Part shown: positions 8,610 to 17,069 of the stretch, piece after piece
Layout of the letters: every line of letters begins with the position of its first letter
Numbering within the stretch: the first letter of the stretch is position 1
Source of the DNA: Haliea sp.
GTDB taxonomy: Bacteria; Pseudomonadota; Gammaproteobacteria; Pseudomonadales; Halieaceae
Direction of reading: 5' to 3'
Assembly (NCBI GenBank): GCA_016704305.1
Contig: JADJAL010000002.1
Span: forward strand, 248,001 to 312,000
Length of the DNA: 64,000 nt
Made by a program: the position numbers and the translations under genes
The notes under the pieces: model-generated
Database searches by the model: none
What the model was told of the DNA's origin: nothing
The model's input: only the letters and a program-made list of their open reading frames with translations

Positions 8610-9512
8610 ATGAAAACCCTGGGAGAGCTACAGCGGTCGGCAGTCATTGCACACCAGCGATCGAGCAGTCATGCAGCACGCGCGAGCAAGTTCCTGACAG
8701 CGCTCGCTGCAACGACGTTGGTCCTGCTCGCGCCAACGGTATCCGCTTCTGTACTCGCTGTAGTATTCCAGAATCCCCCTTTTATCTCGGACAGCGAGTC
8801 CGCGTTCTCCGGGAACGTCTCGGCCGAACTTGCTGGCGGCGACAACGTCGGTGCCGGATCATACAGCTATGTGGGAAGCGCCTTTGCCAGTAGTGCCCGC
8901 GGCACCATCGGCGCGGCCGCGCAGATGACAGGTTCGGGCTACGTCGCGGGGAATGACAGGCTCGTTGTGCACTCGAGGGCAGCTCTCGACAACGCATTCA
9001 TTTTTAACATTAGCGGCCTGGTCACCTTCCGACTTGACGTACAAGGCAGCTTCGCAGGTGAGTTAGGAGGGCAAATGACGTCCTTTGCAGAACTCGAGCT
9101 GTTCTGCGGAAGCTGCAACGCGACGGCGCGCACATTCTGGCGTGGCGGCAACACACTGCTCAATGTCTCGACCAGCGAGACAGTGATCTCAAGCCTTCCG
9201 AGCAATTATCAGGTTTGGCTCGAGCATACGATGTCGGTCACGGCGGGCGTTCCTGTGCCTTTCGAAGTGATGCTGGAGGTGTTTGTCACATCCCCCCAGA
9301 CCGGTAGTGCGCGCGCGCTGTTCGGCCACACCGCACAGTTAGGGCTGCTGTTACCGAACGGCATGACCTACACATCGCAAAGCGGCGATTATCTGGTGCC
9401 AGACCAGCCGCCGACACCGACGGTGAGCGAACCACCGATAGCGTTGACCGCGTTCGCTTTGCTGGCGCTCCTGCGCGGCAGGCGGCGTTCGGCGTCGGAG
9501 CGGAGTCGCTAG
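8610..9512 (+). CDS. Secreted PEP-CTERM-like protein of unknown function
   Basis: This is a 300-residue exported protein. The ATG at 8610 is followed by a basic stretch and the hydrophobic core LTALAATTLVLLAPTVSA, a good signal peptide; the longer open frame from 8463 would bury that signal. The C-terminus has a VSEPP motif, a hydrophobic segment (IALTAFALLALL) and a terminal RGRRR cluster, the tripartite layout of exosortase (PEP-CTERM) substrates with SEP in place of PEP. The body is Ser/Gly/Ala-rich beta-type sequence with one short Cys pair (FCGSCN) and no recognisable catalytic motif. It would be sorted to the envelope or shed. No exosortase is seen in this window. Confidence 0.6.
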   Translation: MKTLGELQRSAVIAHQRSSSHAARASKFLTALAATTLVLLAPTVSASVLAVVFQNPPFISDSESAFSGNVSAELAGGDNVGAGSYSYVGSAFASSARGTIGAAAQMTGSGYVAGNDRLVVHSRAALDNAFIFNISGLVTFRLDVQGSFAGELGGQMTSFAELELFCGSCNATARTFWRGGNTLLNVSTSETVISSLPSNYQVWLEHTMSVTAGVPVPFEVMLEVFVTSPQTGSARALFGHTAQLGLLLPNGMTYTSQSGDYLVPDQPPTPTVSEPPIALTAFALLALLRGRRRSASERSR

Positions 9513-9540
9513 CAGTTGCCTGCTTAGGATCAAGCCGGAA

Positions 9541-11997
9541 TCAGAAGTTCAGGCGCAACGTGACGCCATAGACCGCCTCGGGCGCCACGAATCCGGCATA
9601 GCCACCCAGCACCGGGATATCGATACCAATAATGTAGTACTCCTCATCCAGCATATTGCGGCCCCAGATGGCCGCTTGCCATTTATTGTCGGTACTGCTC
9701 AGCGTCAGGCGCATGTTGACCAGGTCGACAGACGGGTTTTCGAGATTCGGGTCGAGATCCTGGTCCAGATAGAAACTGTCGATATAGCTGTACTCCAGGC
9801 GCACAATTCCCATCAGACCTTCGGTCAGGTTCCTTTCGTACTGCACAAAGGAACTGATAGTCCATTCCGGCGCGTTGTCCAGGGGCTTCCCGGAGAGATC
9901 CTGCGTACACACTGACCTCGTACCCGGTGAGCCGTCCTCCGCGCCCTGCACCACGTAGTACTCGAAGAAGGTCTGCTCGATAGTGCACTCCCCGTTTTCA
10001 AAATCCTCATACTCGGCCTTGTTGTAGCCGATCGAGCTGCCGGCGGTGACATCGACTGCAGGCACGACCACCAGCTCCATCTCCACGCCGTAACTGCGCA
10101 GGGAGCCGGCATTGGTCACGGTGAAGCTGGTGCCGTCGAAGGCCTGCGCCTGGAAGTCATCGTAATCGGTCAGGAACAGGGTGCCGTTCAATTGCACGCG
10201 TCGGTCTTCGGTTGAGCCTTTCCAGCCGAGCTCGTAGCTGGTGGCAATCTCCGGCTCAAATTCGCCATTGTTGCCTTCCAGTTCCCGGCGCTGGTTGAAG
10301 CCACCGGATTTGAAACCGCGGCTGATGCTGGCGTAGGTCATCAGCTCTGGCGTGGCGAAGTAGCGCGCGATCAGTGTGGGCGATACGTCATCGTCACTGC
10401 GCGATTCGTCGTAGTAAATATCGGGCCCGGCCACGGGCGGTATGTCCAGAATCGACGGGGGTGTGGTGATCTGCGAACCCTTGCGGGTTTTCCCCTCATT
10501 CGTAAAGCGCAGGCCCAAAGTGGCGGTGAACCTGTCGGTGATGTTCCAGACCAACTGGCCGAGCGCGGCGTAACTGGTGGTGGTGTACTTGTTGGTGTCG
10601 GTGTTGAGGGTGCCGTTGTCGCCCGGGAACAGCGGTGCTATGCCGAGGTTTTCTAGCAGCTGCTCGGACTGCACGAACGTGCCCAGTGCATTCGTTTCCG
10701 AGTAGAACCAGTACAGTCCGCCCTGGTAATCCAGGGTTGCACCGCCCGGCGAGGTGATGCGCAGCTCGGAGGAGTACTGGTCAAAATCGATCTCGGTGGA
10801 CGCGATCACCGCATCGTAGGCGGTGAAATCGCCGTCAAAGACGCTGTCGGACGTGTACTTGCGCCACGCATTGATGAACGTCAGCACGTCCTCGCCCGGC
10901 ATTTCCTTGTTCCACTCCAGTGCCGCGCCGCCGATCTCAACCTTGTTGTAGATGTCCTGGTCAAACCAGTAGTCGTTGCCAAAGGGATTGGCGGTGGGCG
11001 GCGGACCCACCAACGGGGCGTTCGGGTCAGCGGAGGCGCGCGAGGTATCCTCGAAGGAGACGAAATTCAGGATGTAGTTGCCCTGCGTATTCTTTCCCAG
11101 TTGCTGTTGCAGTTGCTGTGACGGCGTATTGGTCCCGGGAATGTTCAGGCTGGAAAGGCCCTCGTACTGAATCACCGCCAGCGCGCAGCAATCGGTATCC
11201 TCCTTGGCGTAATCGGCAGTGAACAGGAACTCGTCGAAGCCGTCGCCGTCGCTGTCACCGCTCATGTCAAACAGCGTGCGCGATTTCAGTCCCCACTTGT
11301 TGGCGTCGTTGATGCCCTCGCCTGTGTATGTGTTCTCGAACAGGTGATCGCCATTCACTGCATAGCCGGTCAGCCGGGTGGCGTTGCCGGATTCGCCCAA
11401 TGGCAGGTTGACCATGCCGCGCATTTCCGCGCGTTCGTCCGTGTTGTAGGTCATTTCGACGGTCGACTCCAGCGCATCCGGCGAAGGCGGCTGGGTGATG
11501 ATGCTGATGGCACCCGCTGCGGTGTTCTTGCCGTACAGAGTGCCCTGCGGGCCGCGCAGTATCTCCACGCGCTGGATATCGATCAGGTCGCCGATGCTCA
11601 TCCCGGCGCGCCCCTGGTAGACCCCGTCGATAAACACGCCGACGCTGGGGTCGATGCCCGCGTTGGCGCCTACCGAACCGATACCGCGAATTCGGATAGA
11701 GGTGGAGTTGGAGTCCGTGCTCTGGGTAATCTTCAGGCTGGGCGTGTACTGCTCCAGACCAGCGAGATTGGAGACTCCCGCTTCCTTGAAGAATTCACTG
11801 GTAAATGCCGTCACCGACATGGGCACTTCCTGGATACTTTCCTCGCGTCGATTGGCGGTGACGACAATCTCCTCCAGGGCCAGCGGGTCGGGCCCCGTGG
11901 GGTCGGGCTTTTCCTCGGAGTGAGCCGCAGTGCCCGCGAATGCACACTGCAGAAGCACCAACAGCGCAAGGCGCGATTGAAATGGACGAAACGCCAT
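9541..11997 (-). CDS. TonB-dependent outer-membrane receptor
   Basis: The 818-residue receptor has an N-terminal signal peptide, a TonB-box and plug region (EEIVVTANRREESIQEVPMSV), the plug motifs RIRGIG and VFIDGVYQGR, the strongly conserved RGPQGTLYGKN segment, and a 22-strand barrel ending in an aromatic-terminated VTLRLNF. It imports a large or scarce ligand across the outer membrane using TonB energy. This subfamily covers many carbohydrate and hydrophobic substrates. It transcribes toward the PEP-CTERM-like gene (convergent) and is separated by that gene from the deoxy-sugar operon. A role in fucose oligomer uptake is possible but not shown. Confidence 0.93.
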   Translation of the reverse strand: MAFRPFQSRLALLVLLQCAFAGTAAHSEEKPDPTGPDPLALEEIVVTANRREESIQEVPMSVTAFTSEFFKEAGVSNLAGLEQYTPSLKITQSTDSNSTSIRIRGIGSVGANAGIDPSVGVFIDGVYQGRAGMSIGDLIDIQRVEILRGPQGTLYGKNTAAGAISIITQPPSPDALESTVEMTYNTDERAEMRGMVNLPLGESGNATRLTGYAVNGDHLFENTYTGEGINDANKWGLKSRTLFDMSGDSDGDGFDEFLFTADYAKEDTDCCALAVIQYEGLSSLNIPGTNTPSQQLQQQLGKNTQGNYILNFVSFEDTSRASADPNAPLVGPPPTANPFGNDYWFDQDIYNKVEIGGAALEWNKEMPGEDVLTFINAWRKYTSDSVFDGDFTAYDAVIASTEIDFDQYSSELRITSPGGATLDYQGGLYWFYSETNALGTFVQSEQLLENLGIAPLFPGDNGTLNTDTNKYTTTSYAALGQLVWNITDRFTATLGLRFTNEGKTRKGSQITTPPSILDIPPVAGPDIYYDESRSDDDVSPTLIARYFATPELMTYASISRGFKSGGFNQRRELEGNNGEFEPEIATSYELGWKGSTEDRRVQLNGTLFLTDYDDFQAQAFDGTSFTVTNAGSLRSYGVEMELVVVPAVDVTAGSSIGYNKAEYEDFENGECTIEQTFFEYYVVQGAEDGSPGTRSVCTQDLSGKPLDNAPEWTISSFVQYERNLTEGLMGIVRLEYSYIDSFYLDQDLDPNLENPSVDLVNMRLTLSSTDNKWQAAIWGRNMLDEEYYIIGIDIPVLGGYAGFVAPEAVYGVTLRLNF

Positions 11998-12591
11998 AAC
12001 ATCCCCCGCTTAATCTTATTGTTTGTCAGCCCGTGGTGGCGCTGCGGGAAGTTGCTGGCACAGGGCCCAGCCCCTTGGGGATCGAGTTTAGGACGGCGGC
12101 GCGTATTTTTACAAGGGAGTGCGGCTTGCCCACCAGGCACGTTGCCTCTTTTCGAAGGGAGCGAACGCTAAATCAGCAAGTACGACAGCGTGTGGTAGAA
12201 GTTGAAAACCTCATAGCGCGGGCTGTTGTGGGTGCTCGTTCAGGAATGAACGAAAATGCATTGCGTAATCACCGCCGTGAGCAAAATTTAAGGGAGATGC
12301 GCCTAATGGTTGTGAGACTTTCAGGTCTGGTAAATGGAATTCACCAGGGATTCTGTTTAGCGTAGCCCGTTTATCCGCCCTATACTTCGCCACTGAATTT
12401 TCGCGGCTCGTTGATAATCGAGTGCGAGTAGGGCTCCTGCGGACGTGATGTAAACCCGGGCTGTTGGGGATAGTCATCCATGGGTTGGCTGGCCACGCCG
12501 GGCGCCTGGCCGCCTTCAGCTGAGGTGGGGAGAAGAGGTATGCCAAAGAAATCACGAGCCCGGAGCGAGCAGCGAGTACTGCGTTACCTCG
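11998..12591. other. Long intergenic region without a recognisable gene
   Basis: Nearly 600 bases lie between the receptor start and the truncated transporter frame. Six-frame inspection gives no protein I recognise. The missing N-terminal half of the transporter is not detectable here in any frame. The region should contain the receptor promoter. Confidence 0.4.
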
Positions 12592-13077
12592 ATGGAACCA
12601 ACCCTCAACCTGTTCAAAGCCCTGCTGATCATCGTGGTTTGCGTCTACGCAGGGGTTGAAGCGACCCGGCAACTCATCGCCGGCGGCAACCCGGCCGAGT
12701 ACGGACTGGCCGTGTTTTATGGGGCTGCATCCACCGTGGGCTGTTTTACCGTGGCCTGGCTGATGGCCCGGGCCAGCAAGGAGACCCGCTCGGACCTGGT
12801 AGCTGTGGAAGCCAAAACCTGGCTTATGGATGGACTGCTCAGCAGCGCCGTGTTCGTCGGCTTCCTGGGCGCCTGGTGGCTGGAACACTCTTCCTGGCCG
12901 CACTATGCCCCGCTGGTAGACCCGGTGTTGCTTATCACCATCGTGATTTTGGCCCTGCCAGTTCCCCTGGGTATCCTCCGGGACAGCCTGAAGGAAATCG
13001 TCGGGATGGCGCCGTCAGAACCACTGGTGGATGAAATCGATATGTTATTCGTCAAGGACCCGCAGCTGGCTCAGTGA
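12592..13077 (+). pseudogene. Cation diffusion facilitator-like transporter, N-terminally truncated
   Basis: The 161-residue frame starts at MEPTLNLFKALLIIVV, a motif that normally sits in the middle of COG3965-type cation transporters, and continues through EAKTWLMDGLLSS and the last membrane helices (VDPVLLITIVILALPVPLGIL) to a short cytoplasmic tail. Roughly the first 100 residues, including the early helices, are missing, and I find no upstream sequence encoding them. It is therefore probably a gene fragment, or a frame with an unusual start. The family exports divalent metals (Zn, Co, Cd) in exchange for protons. Confidence 0.55.
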
Positions 13078-13145
13078 ATTGCGATGGTTCACTGGCAGCG
13101 AACCCTGCGACCCTGCTAATAGCACGCGGGCTTGAATCTGGCATT

Positions 13146-14027
13146 ATGGAGACTATGGTCCAACATCCCGACGTTAGCGATGACCCGCGTCCCTCTTCTG
13201 TTCCGGTGGAGTCCGCGCCACCTTACCTGCCTCACCTACGGCAACCCGAAATATTGGCGATGGGATTGCAGCCCGTGACGATTGACTGGCTCGACGCCTG
13301 TCACAATATAGCGGCATGGCGTGACTACAAATCAGCGCAATTCCAGCGCCTGGGCGACGACATCTATCGCGTACTACCTGAAGCAATGCCAGCCTGCTCT
13401 GAACTCGCCGCATTAATTGCGACGCATACGGGTGAGATTGTTGATAGCGATCTTAACGGCGCCTCCGTTGACACGTTGTGGCGGGCATCATTATCTGTTC
13501 CGGAAGACCTGGTGATTATGTTGCCCGGTAGCGAAGGCTATTACATTGCAGCGGCCAGTTTGTGCAGCCCCAGCCATTGGCGGTTGCGAGAAAAAATAGG
13601 TCGCCCTATCGCTCGCGTACATGACCCCATCCCCAATATTCACAATGCGCTCAGCCCGCAAATTGAGCGCTTTTTTGATCGGTTACAGCATTTGCGACCT
13701 GTTCAGCGCTTTAACTGGTCGCTGCAGGAAGATGCCCATTATTTTGCCTGGCCGAGTGATGAGAAGGTGCCCTTTGATGCTGATACGCCTCTATTTTATC
13801 GCGTGGAGCGGCAAACATTGCGCAGACTGCCGGAGTCTGGCGCAATCGCGTTTACCATTCGAGTTTTCCTGACGCCGCTGAGCGCGTTGCTGGAGATCCC
13901 CGGTGCGATGCTTGCCTTGTTAGCGGCTGTCGATGAAACGCCACCGGCCCTCGCGGCCTATAAAAACTTTCCGCGCTTTCAACTGACATTGGGCAAGTAC
14001 CGAACAATGGCACATTCAACGCAGTAA
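13146..14027 (+). CDS. DUF3445 (heme-dependent oxidative N-demethylase-like) protein
   Basis: This is a 293-residue protein with the DUF3445 hallmarks: a sentence-like block around LPGSEGYYIAAASLCSPSHW, then KIGRPIARVHDPIPN, FFDRLQHLRPVQRFNWSL and the C-terminal GKYRTMAH. The described member is the alpha subunit of a heme-dependent oxidative N-demethylase. Most homologues are uncharacterised. I take the ATG at 13146; a GTG start at 13074, overlapping the upstream stop, is open but gives an unrelated leader. No demethylase accessory subunits are adjacent, so the substrate is unknown. Confidence 0.7.
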   Translation: METMVQHPDVSDDPRPSSVPVESAPPYLPHLRQPEILAMGLQPVTIDWLDACHNIAAWRDYKSAQFQRLGDDIYRVLPEAMPACSELAALIATHTGEIVDSDLNGASVDTLWRASLSVPEDLVIMLPGSEGYYIAAASLCSPSHWRLREKIGRPIARVHDPIPNIHNALSPQIERFFDRLQHLRPVQRFNWSLQEDAHYFAWPSDEKVPFDADTPLFYRVERQTLRRLPESGAIAFTIRVFLTPLSALLEIPGAMLALLAAVDETPPALAAYKNFPRFQLTLGKYRTMAHSTQ

Positions 14028-14274
14028 TGCGTAGCGATGGGTCTCCTTGGCGCAGGCTGCCTTATCGTGAGTCACCGGTGCCGGCCATCTTAACAACCGT
14101 CAAAATGCGATGCGACCAGTTGAGAAAAATCCAAACGCAATGATCGGACTCGGCCTGCAACAGAGATTCGCACAGATTGCTGTAGGCCAGGAACCTAATT
14201 GCAACCGAGCAGGATCGGGCAGTGGTAATATGCAAGGACGAGATCATCACCGTCAGAGGCCATTCGCGTTCATC

Positions 14275-15612
14275 ATGCGTCACCCTACTCATTTGTCGCG
14301 CACGCTTATTCTAGTGCTGGCCTTTTGCACCCTGCTCTCCTCCTGCGCGGTGACCAACAGGCTTTTTCGCAATACCGGCGCACAGGAGAGTGCTGCGGCG
14401 CTGTTGCAACTGCAACTCAATGTAATGCGCTTTGCCGACGAATACACAGTCCGCATCGCGGATCAGGTTGTCGCGTTCCAGCAGGCAACGAACAACCCGG
14501 ACGAACGACTGGCGGCGCAGTCCTGGCTCGTCTCCCAGGCGACCGCCGCCTTTACCATAGCGAGCGGCCCCAATCCGGAATTGAATGCGATCGACATGCT
14601 GGTGTTTGTCACGCTCAGCCGGATGATCATGGAGGATCGCTGGGCCGGTGAACGCTACCCTGCGCAGGCCGATGGGCTGCTCGCCGCGCACAAGGCGATG
14701 GAACAACGGATCTGGTCCTTCGCCAGTGAATTGCTGACACCACAACAGGTCAATGAGCTGCGCGCCAGCCTCGAAACCTGGCACCGGGATAATCCGCTGC
14801 AACGCGCAGTGCCCTTTATTCACCTTGAGGATTTTGCCTTCGCTACCCGCAATACGCGCACGGGCACGGTATCCACCAACAGCATCTTCTCATTCATCGG
14901 CATCGATCCGCTGAGCAATCTCGACCCCGCAGTCCGCGAGCTCGCACAGTCGCGCCAGCTCGCCGAGCGTGCGGTGTACTACGGTCAACGCACACCGAAA
15001 CTGCTGAGCATGCAGGTGCAACAACTCGTGTTCGAACTGGCCGTGATGCCGGAGTCGGTGGGCCTGTTGCAGGACATCGGGCGCTTCAGCACGGCCGCGC
15101 AACAAACGGGCACCCTCGCCGCCGACCTGCCGGCGCTGCTGGCAAAAGAACGCGCCGCCACCATCGAACAGCTCACCGGCATCCTCGACGCGCGCCAGGG
15201 CCAACTGCAGGGATTGATCGTCGAGCTGCGTGCGACGCTGGAAGCCGGCACCGCCACCTCCGATTCCGTGCAGGGGACGATTGCTTCGCTGGACACGTTG
15301 ATGGCGCGCTTTGAACCGGGCGCCACATCGTCAACCACACCGACGACCCGGCAAGCATTCGACATCACGCAATACAATGAGACACTGCGCCAGCTCGGCG
15401 AAACGGCCGTGCAACTCCAGGTATTGCTCAATCAGGTCGATGCGAACGTTCCCGCCCTGGGCAATCTGTCTGGCCAGGCAACCGCACAGGCGCAGTCGCT
15501 GGTGGACCATCTGTTCTGGCGCCTGATGCAGCTCGGGCTCGCGCTTGTCGGCATGAGCCTGCTCGGCGCGCTGTCCTATCGCTTCATCGTGCGCCGCACA
15601 CCACTCAGCTGA
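14275..15612 (+). CDS. Lipoprotein of unknown function with C-terminal membrane helix
   Basis: The 445-residue protein has a lipoprotein signal: Arg-containing start, hydrophobic LILVLAFCTLL, lipobox LSSC. The body is strongly alpha-helical and Gln/Leu/Ala-rich, with long amphipathic, coiled-coil-like stretches (about residues 300-410). It ends in a transmembrane segment (LALVGMSLLGALSYRFIV) followed by RR. The ATG at 14275 is chosen because it sits directly before the signal; the open frame reaches back to 14110. The topology, with lipid anchor at one end and an inner-membrane helix at the other, suggests an envelope scaffold, which is only an inference. It converges with the monooxygenase gene and overlaps it by a few bases. 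Confidence 0.6.
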   Translation: MRHPTHLSRTLILVLAFCTLLSSCAVTNRLFRNTGAQESAAALLQLQLNVMRFADEYTVRIADQVVAFQQATNNPDERLAAQSWLVSQATAAFTIASGPNPELNAIDMLVFVTLSRMIMEDRWAGERYPAQADGLLAAHKAMEQRIWSFASELLTPQQVNELRASLETWHRDNPLQRAVPFIHLEDFAFATRNTRTGTVSTNSIFSFIGIDPLSNLDPAVRELAQSRQLAERAVYYGQRTPKLLSMQVQQLVFELAVMPESVGLLQDIGRFSTAAQQTGTLAADLPALLAKERAATIEQLTGILDARQGQLQGLIVELRATLEAGTATSDSVQGTIASLDTLMARFEPGATSSTTPTTRQAFDITQYNETLRQLGETAVQLQVLLNQVDANVPALGNLSGQATAQAQSLVDHLFWRLMQLGLALVGMSLLGALSYRFIVRRTPLS

Positions 15613-17059
15613 ATTCCAGTTCAGGGTCTTTCAGGCTGCCGAATCCCAGGCTGAAAAAATCCTGTATGTAATTCTGGTAGACCTTCCACGGGAAACGGTC
15701 GCCCTGCTTGGGGAACTGCGCGCGCGAGCGCAGTACATAGCCGGCATCGAAGTCCAACAGCGGTTGCTCGTCAATTGGCTGCTTGATACGCGGGGTTACG
15801 CTTTTGCAACCGCTGCGCGCCATGCGATTCAGCAGTCGACAGACGTAGCTGTTGGTGAGGTCTGCCTTCAGCGTCCAGGAGGAGTTGGTGTAGCCGACGA
15901 CAAACGCCAGGTTGGGAATATCCGAGAACATCATGCCGCGATACACGAAGTGCCGGGTAAAATCGATGGGCTTCTGATCGATGCTGTACTGCACTCCCCC
16001 GGCAAACTTCAGGTTGAGTCCGGTGGCGAGGATGATGATGTCGGCGTCCAGCTGCGCGCCTGACTGCAGGCGAATGCCGCTTGCATTGAAGCAATCGATG
16101 CTATCGGTCACGACATTGGCGCGTCCCTCGCGGATGGCCGCGAACATATCGCCATCGGGCACGGCGCACAGCCGTTGGTCCCAGGGGTTGTAGCGGGGCG
16201 TGAAGTGCGTCGCCACATCGTAATCGGGGCCCAGTTCCTCCCTCACTTTATTCAGTAAAAAGTTACGCAACTGCTTCGGCTTGCGGCGCGACAACCGGTA
16301 GACAAAGAGTTGAAAGAGCACCTGCTTCCAACGCGTCAGGCGAAACACCACGGAAATCGGCAGCCACTTGCGCAGCATCTGGGCCATCTTGTCGCGGCCT
16401 GGAATATTGGCTATGTACGTGGGCGAGCGCTGCAGCATGGTCATGCTGGCTGTATCCCTGGACATTTCCGGCACCAGCGTAACAGCGGTGGCGCCGCTGC
16501 CGATGACGACCACGCGCTTGCCTTTGTAGTCGAGGTCTTGCGGCCAGTGCTGGGCGTGGATGACCTGCCCCTTGAAGTCGCCGCGTCCGGCGAACTCGGG
16601 CGTGTAGCCCGCTGCATAATCGTAGTACCCACTGCAGCTGAGGATAAACTGGCAACTGATCGTGACGGACTCGCCGGTGTCTGCCCGCTGTGCGGTGACA
16701 TGCCAGCGCTGCTCGTCGGTTGACCAATTGGCGGACATGACTGCGTGGTGATAGCGAATATGCCGCTCCACATCGTACTCCCGCGCGGCTTCGCGGATGT
16801 AATCGAGGATCAAGCCGCCTTCGGCGATGGCCGATTTATTGCGCCATGGTTTGAAGCCGTAGCTCAAGGTGTACATATCGCTGTCCGAGCGAATTCCCGG
16901 GTAACGAAACAGGTCCCACGTGCCCCCGCTGGCGGCGCGAGACTCCAGAATCGCAAAGCTGCGCTCGGGGCTGTGCCGGCGCAACTGGCAAGCGCCGCCG
17001 ATACCGGAAAGGCCTGCGCCGATAATCACTACGTCTACTGAGTCGCTTGTGGTGGTCAT
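15605..17059 (-). CDS. Flavin-containing (Baeyer-Villiger-type) monooxygenase
   Basis: The protein has 484 residues. The N-terminal FAD motif is VIIGAGLSGIG, the central NADPH motif VVIGSGATAVT, and between them lies the Baeyer-Villiger fingerprint FKGQVIHAQHWP (F-x-G-x-x-x-H-x-x-x-W-P). These enzymes insert one oxygen next to a carbonyl or oxidise heteroatoms, using NADPH and O2. The ATG at 17059 has a GGAGGA site 4-5 bases upstream. It follows the second TonB receptor with about 10 bases between, in the same direction, so the two are probably co-transcribed. That suggests the receptor ligand, perhaps a steroid or terpenoid ketone, is a substrate (inference). Confidence 0.9.
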   Translation of the reverse strand: MTTTSDSVDVVIIGAGLSGIGGACQLRRHSPERSFAILESRAASGGTWDLFRYPGIRSDSDMYTLSYGFKPWRNKSAIAEGGLILDYIREAAREYDVERHIRYHHAVMSANWSTDEQRWHVTAQRADTGESVTISCQFILSCSGYYDYAAGYTPEFAGRGDFKGQVIHAQHWPQDLDYKGKRVVVIGSGATAVTLVPEMSRDTASMTMLQRSPTYIANIPGRDKMAQMLRKWLPISVVFRLTRWKQVLFQLFVYRLSRRKPKQLRNFLLNKVREELGPDYDVATHFTPRYNPWDQRLCAVPDGDMFAAIREGRANVVTDSIDCFNASGIRLQSGAQLDADIIILATGLNLKFAGGVQYSIDQKPIDFTRHFVYRGMMFSDIPNLAFVVGYTNSSWTLKADLTNSYVCRLLNRMARSGCKSVTPRIKQPIDEQPLLDFDAGYVLRSRAQFPKQGDRFPWKVYQNYIQDFFSLGFGSLKDPELEFS

Positions 17060-17069
17060 ATGTCCTCCG

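Noticed and set aside
12211..12903. 230-codon minus-strand frame upstream of and across the transporter fragment
   Set aside because: No recognisable domain, and opposite to the clearly conserved transporter sequence.
12592..14027. Functional pairing of the transporter fragment with the DUF3445 gene
   Set aside because: Adjacent, but the transporter lacks its N-terminal half and no known link exists between the families.
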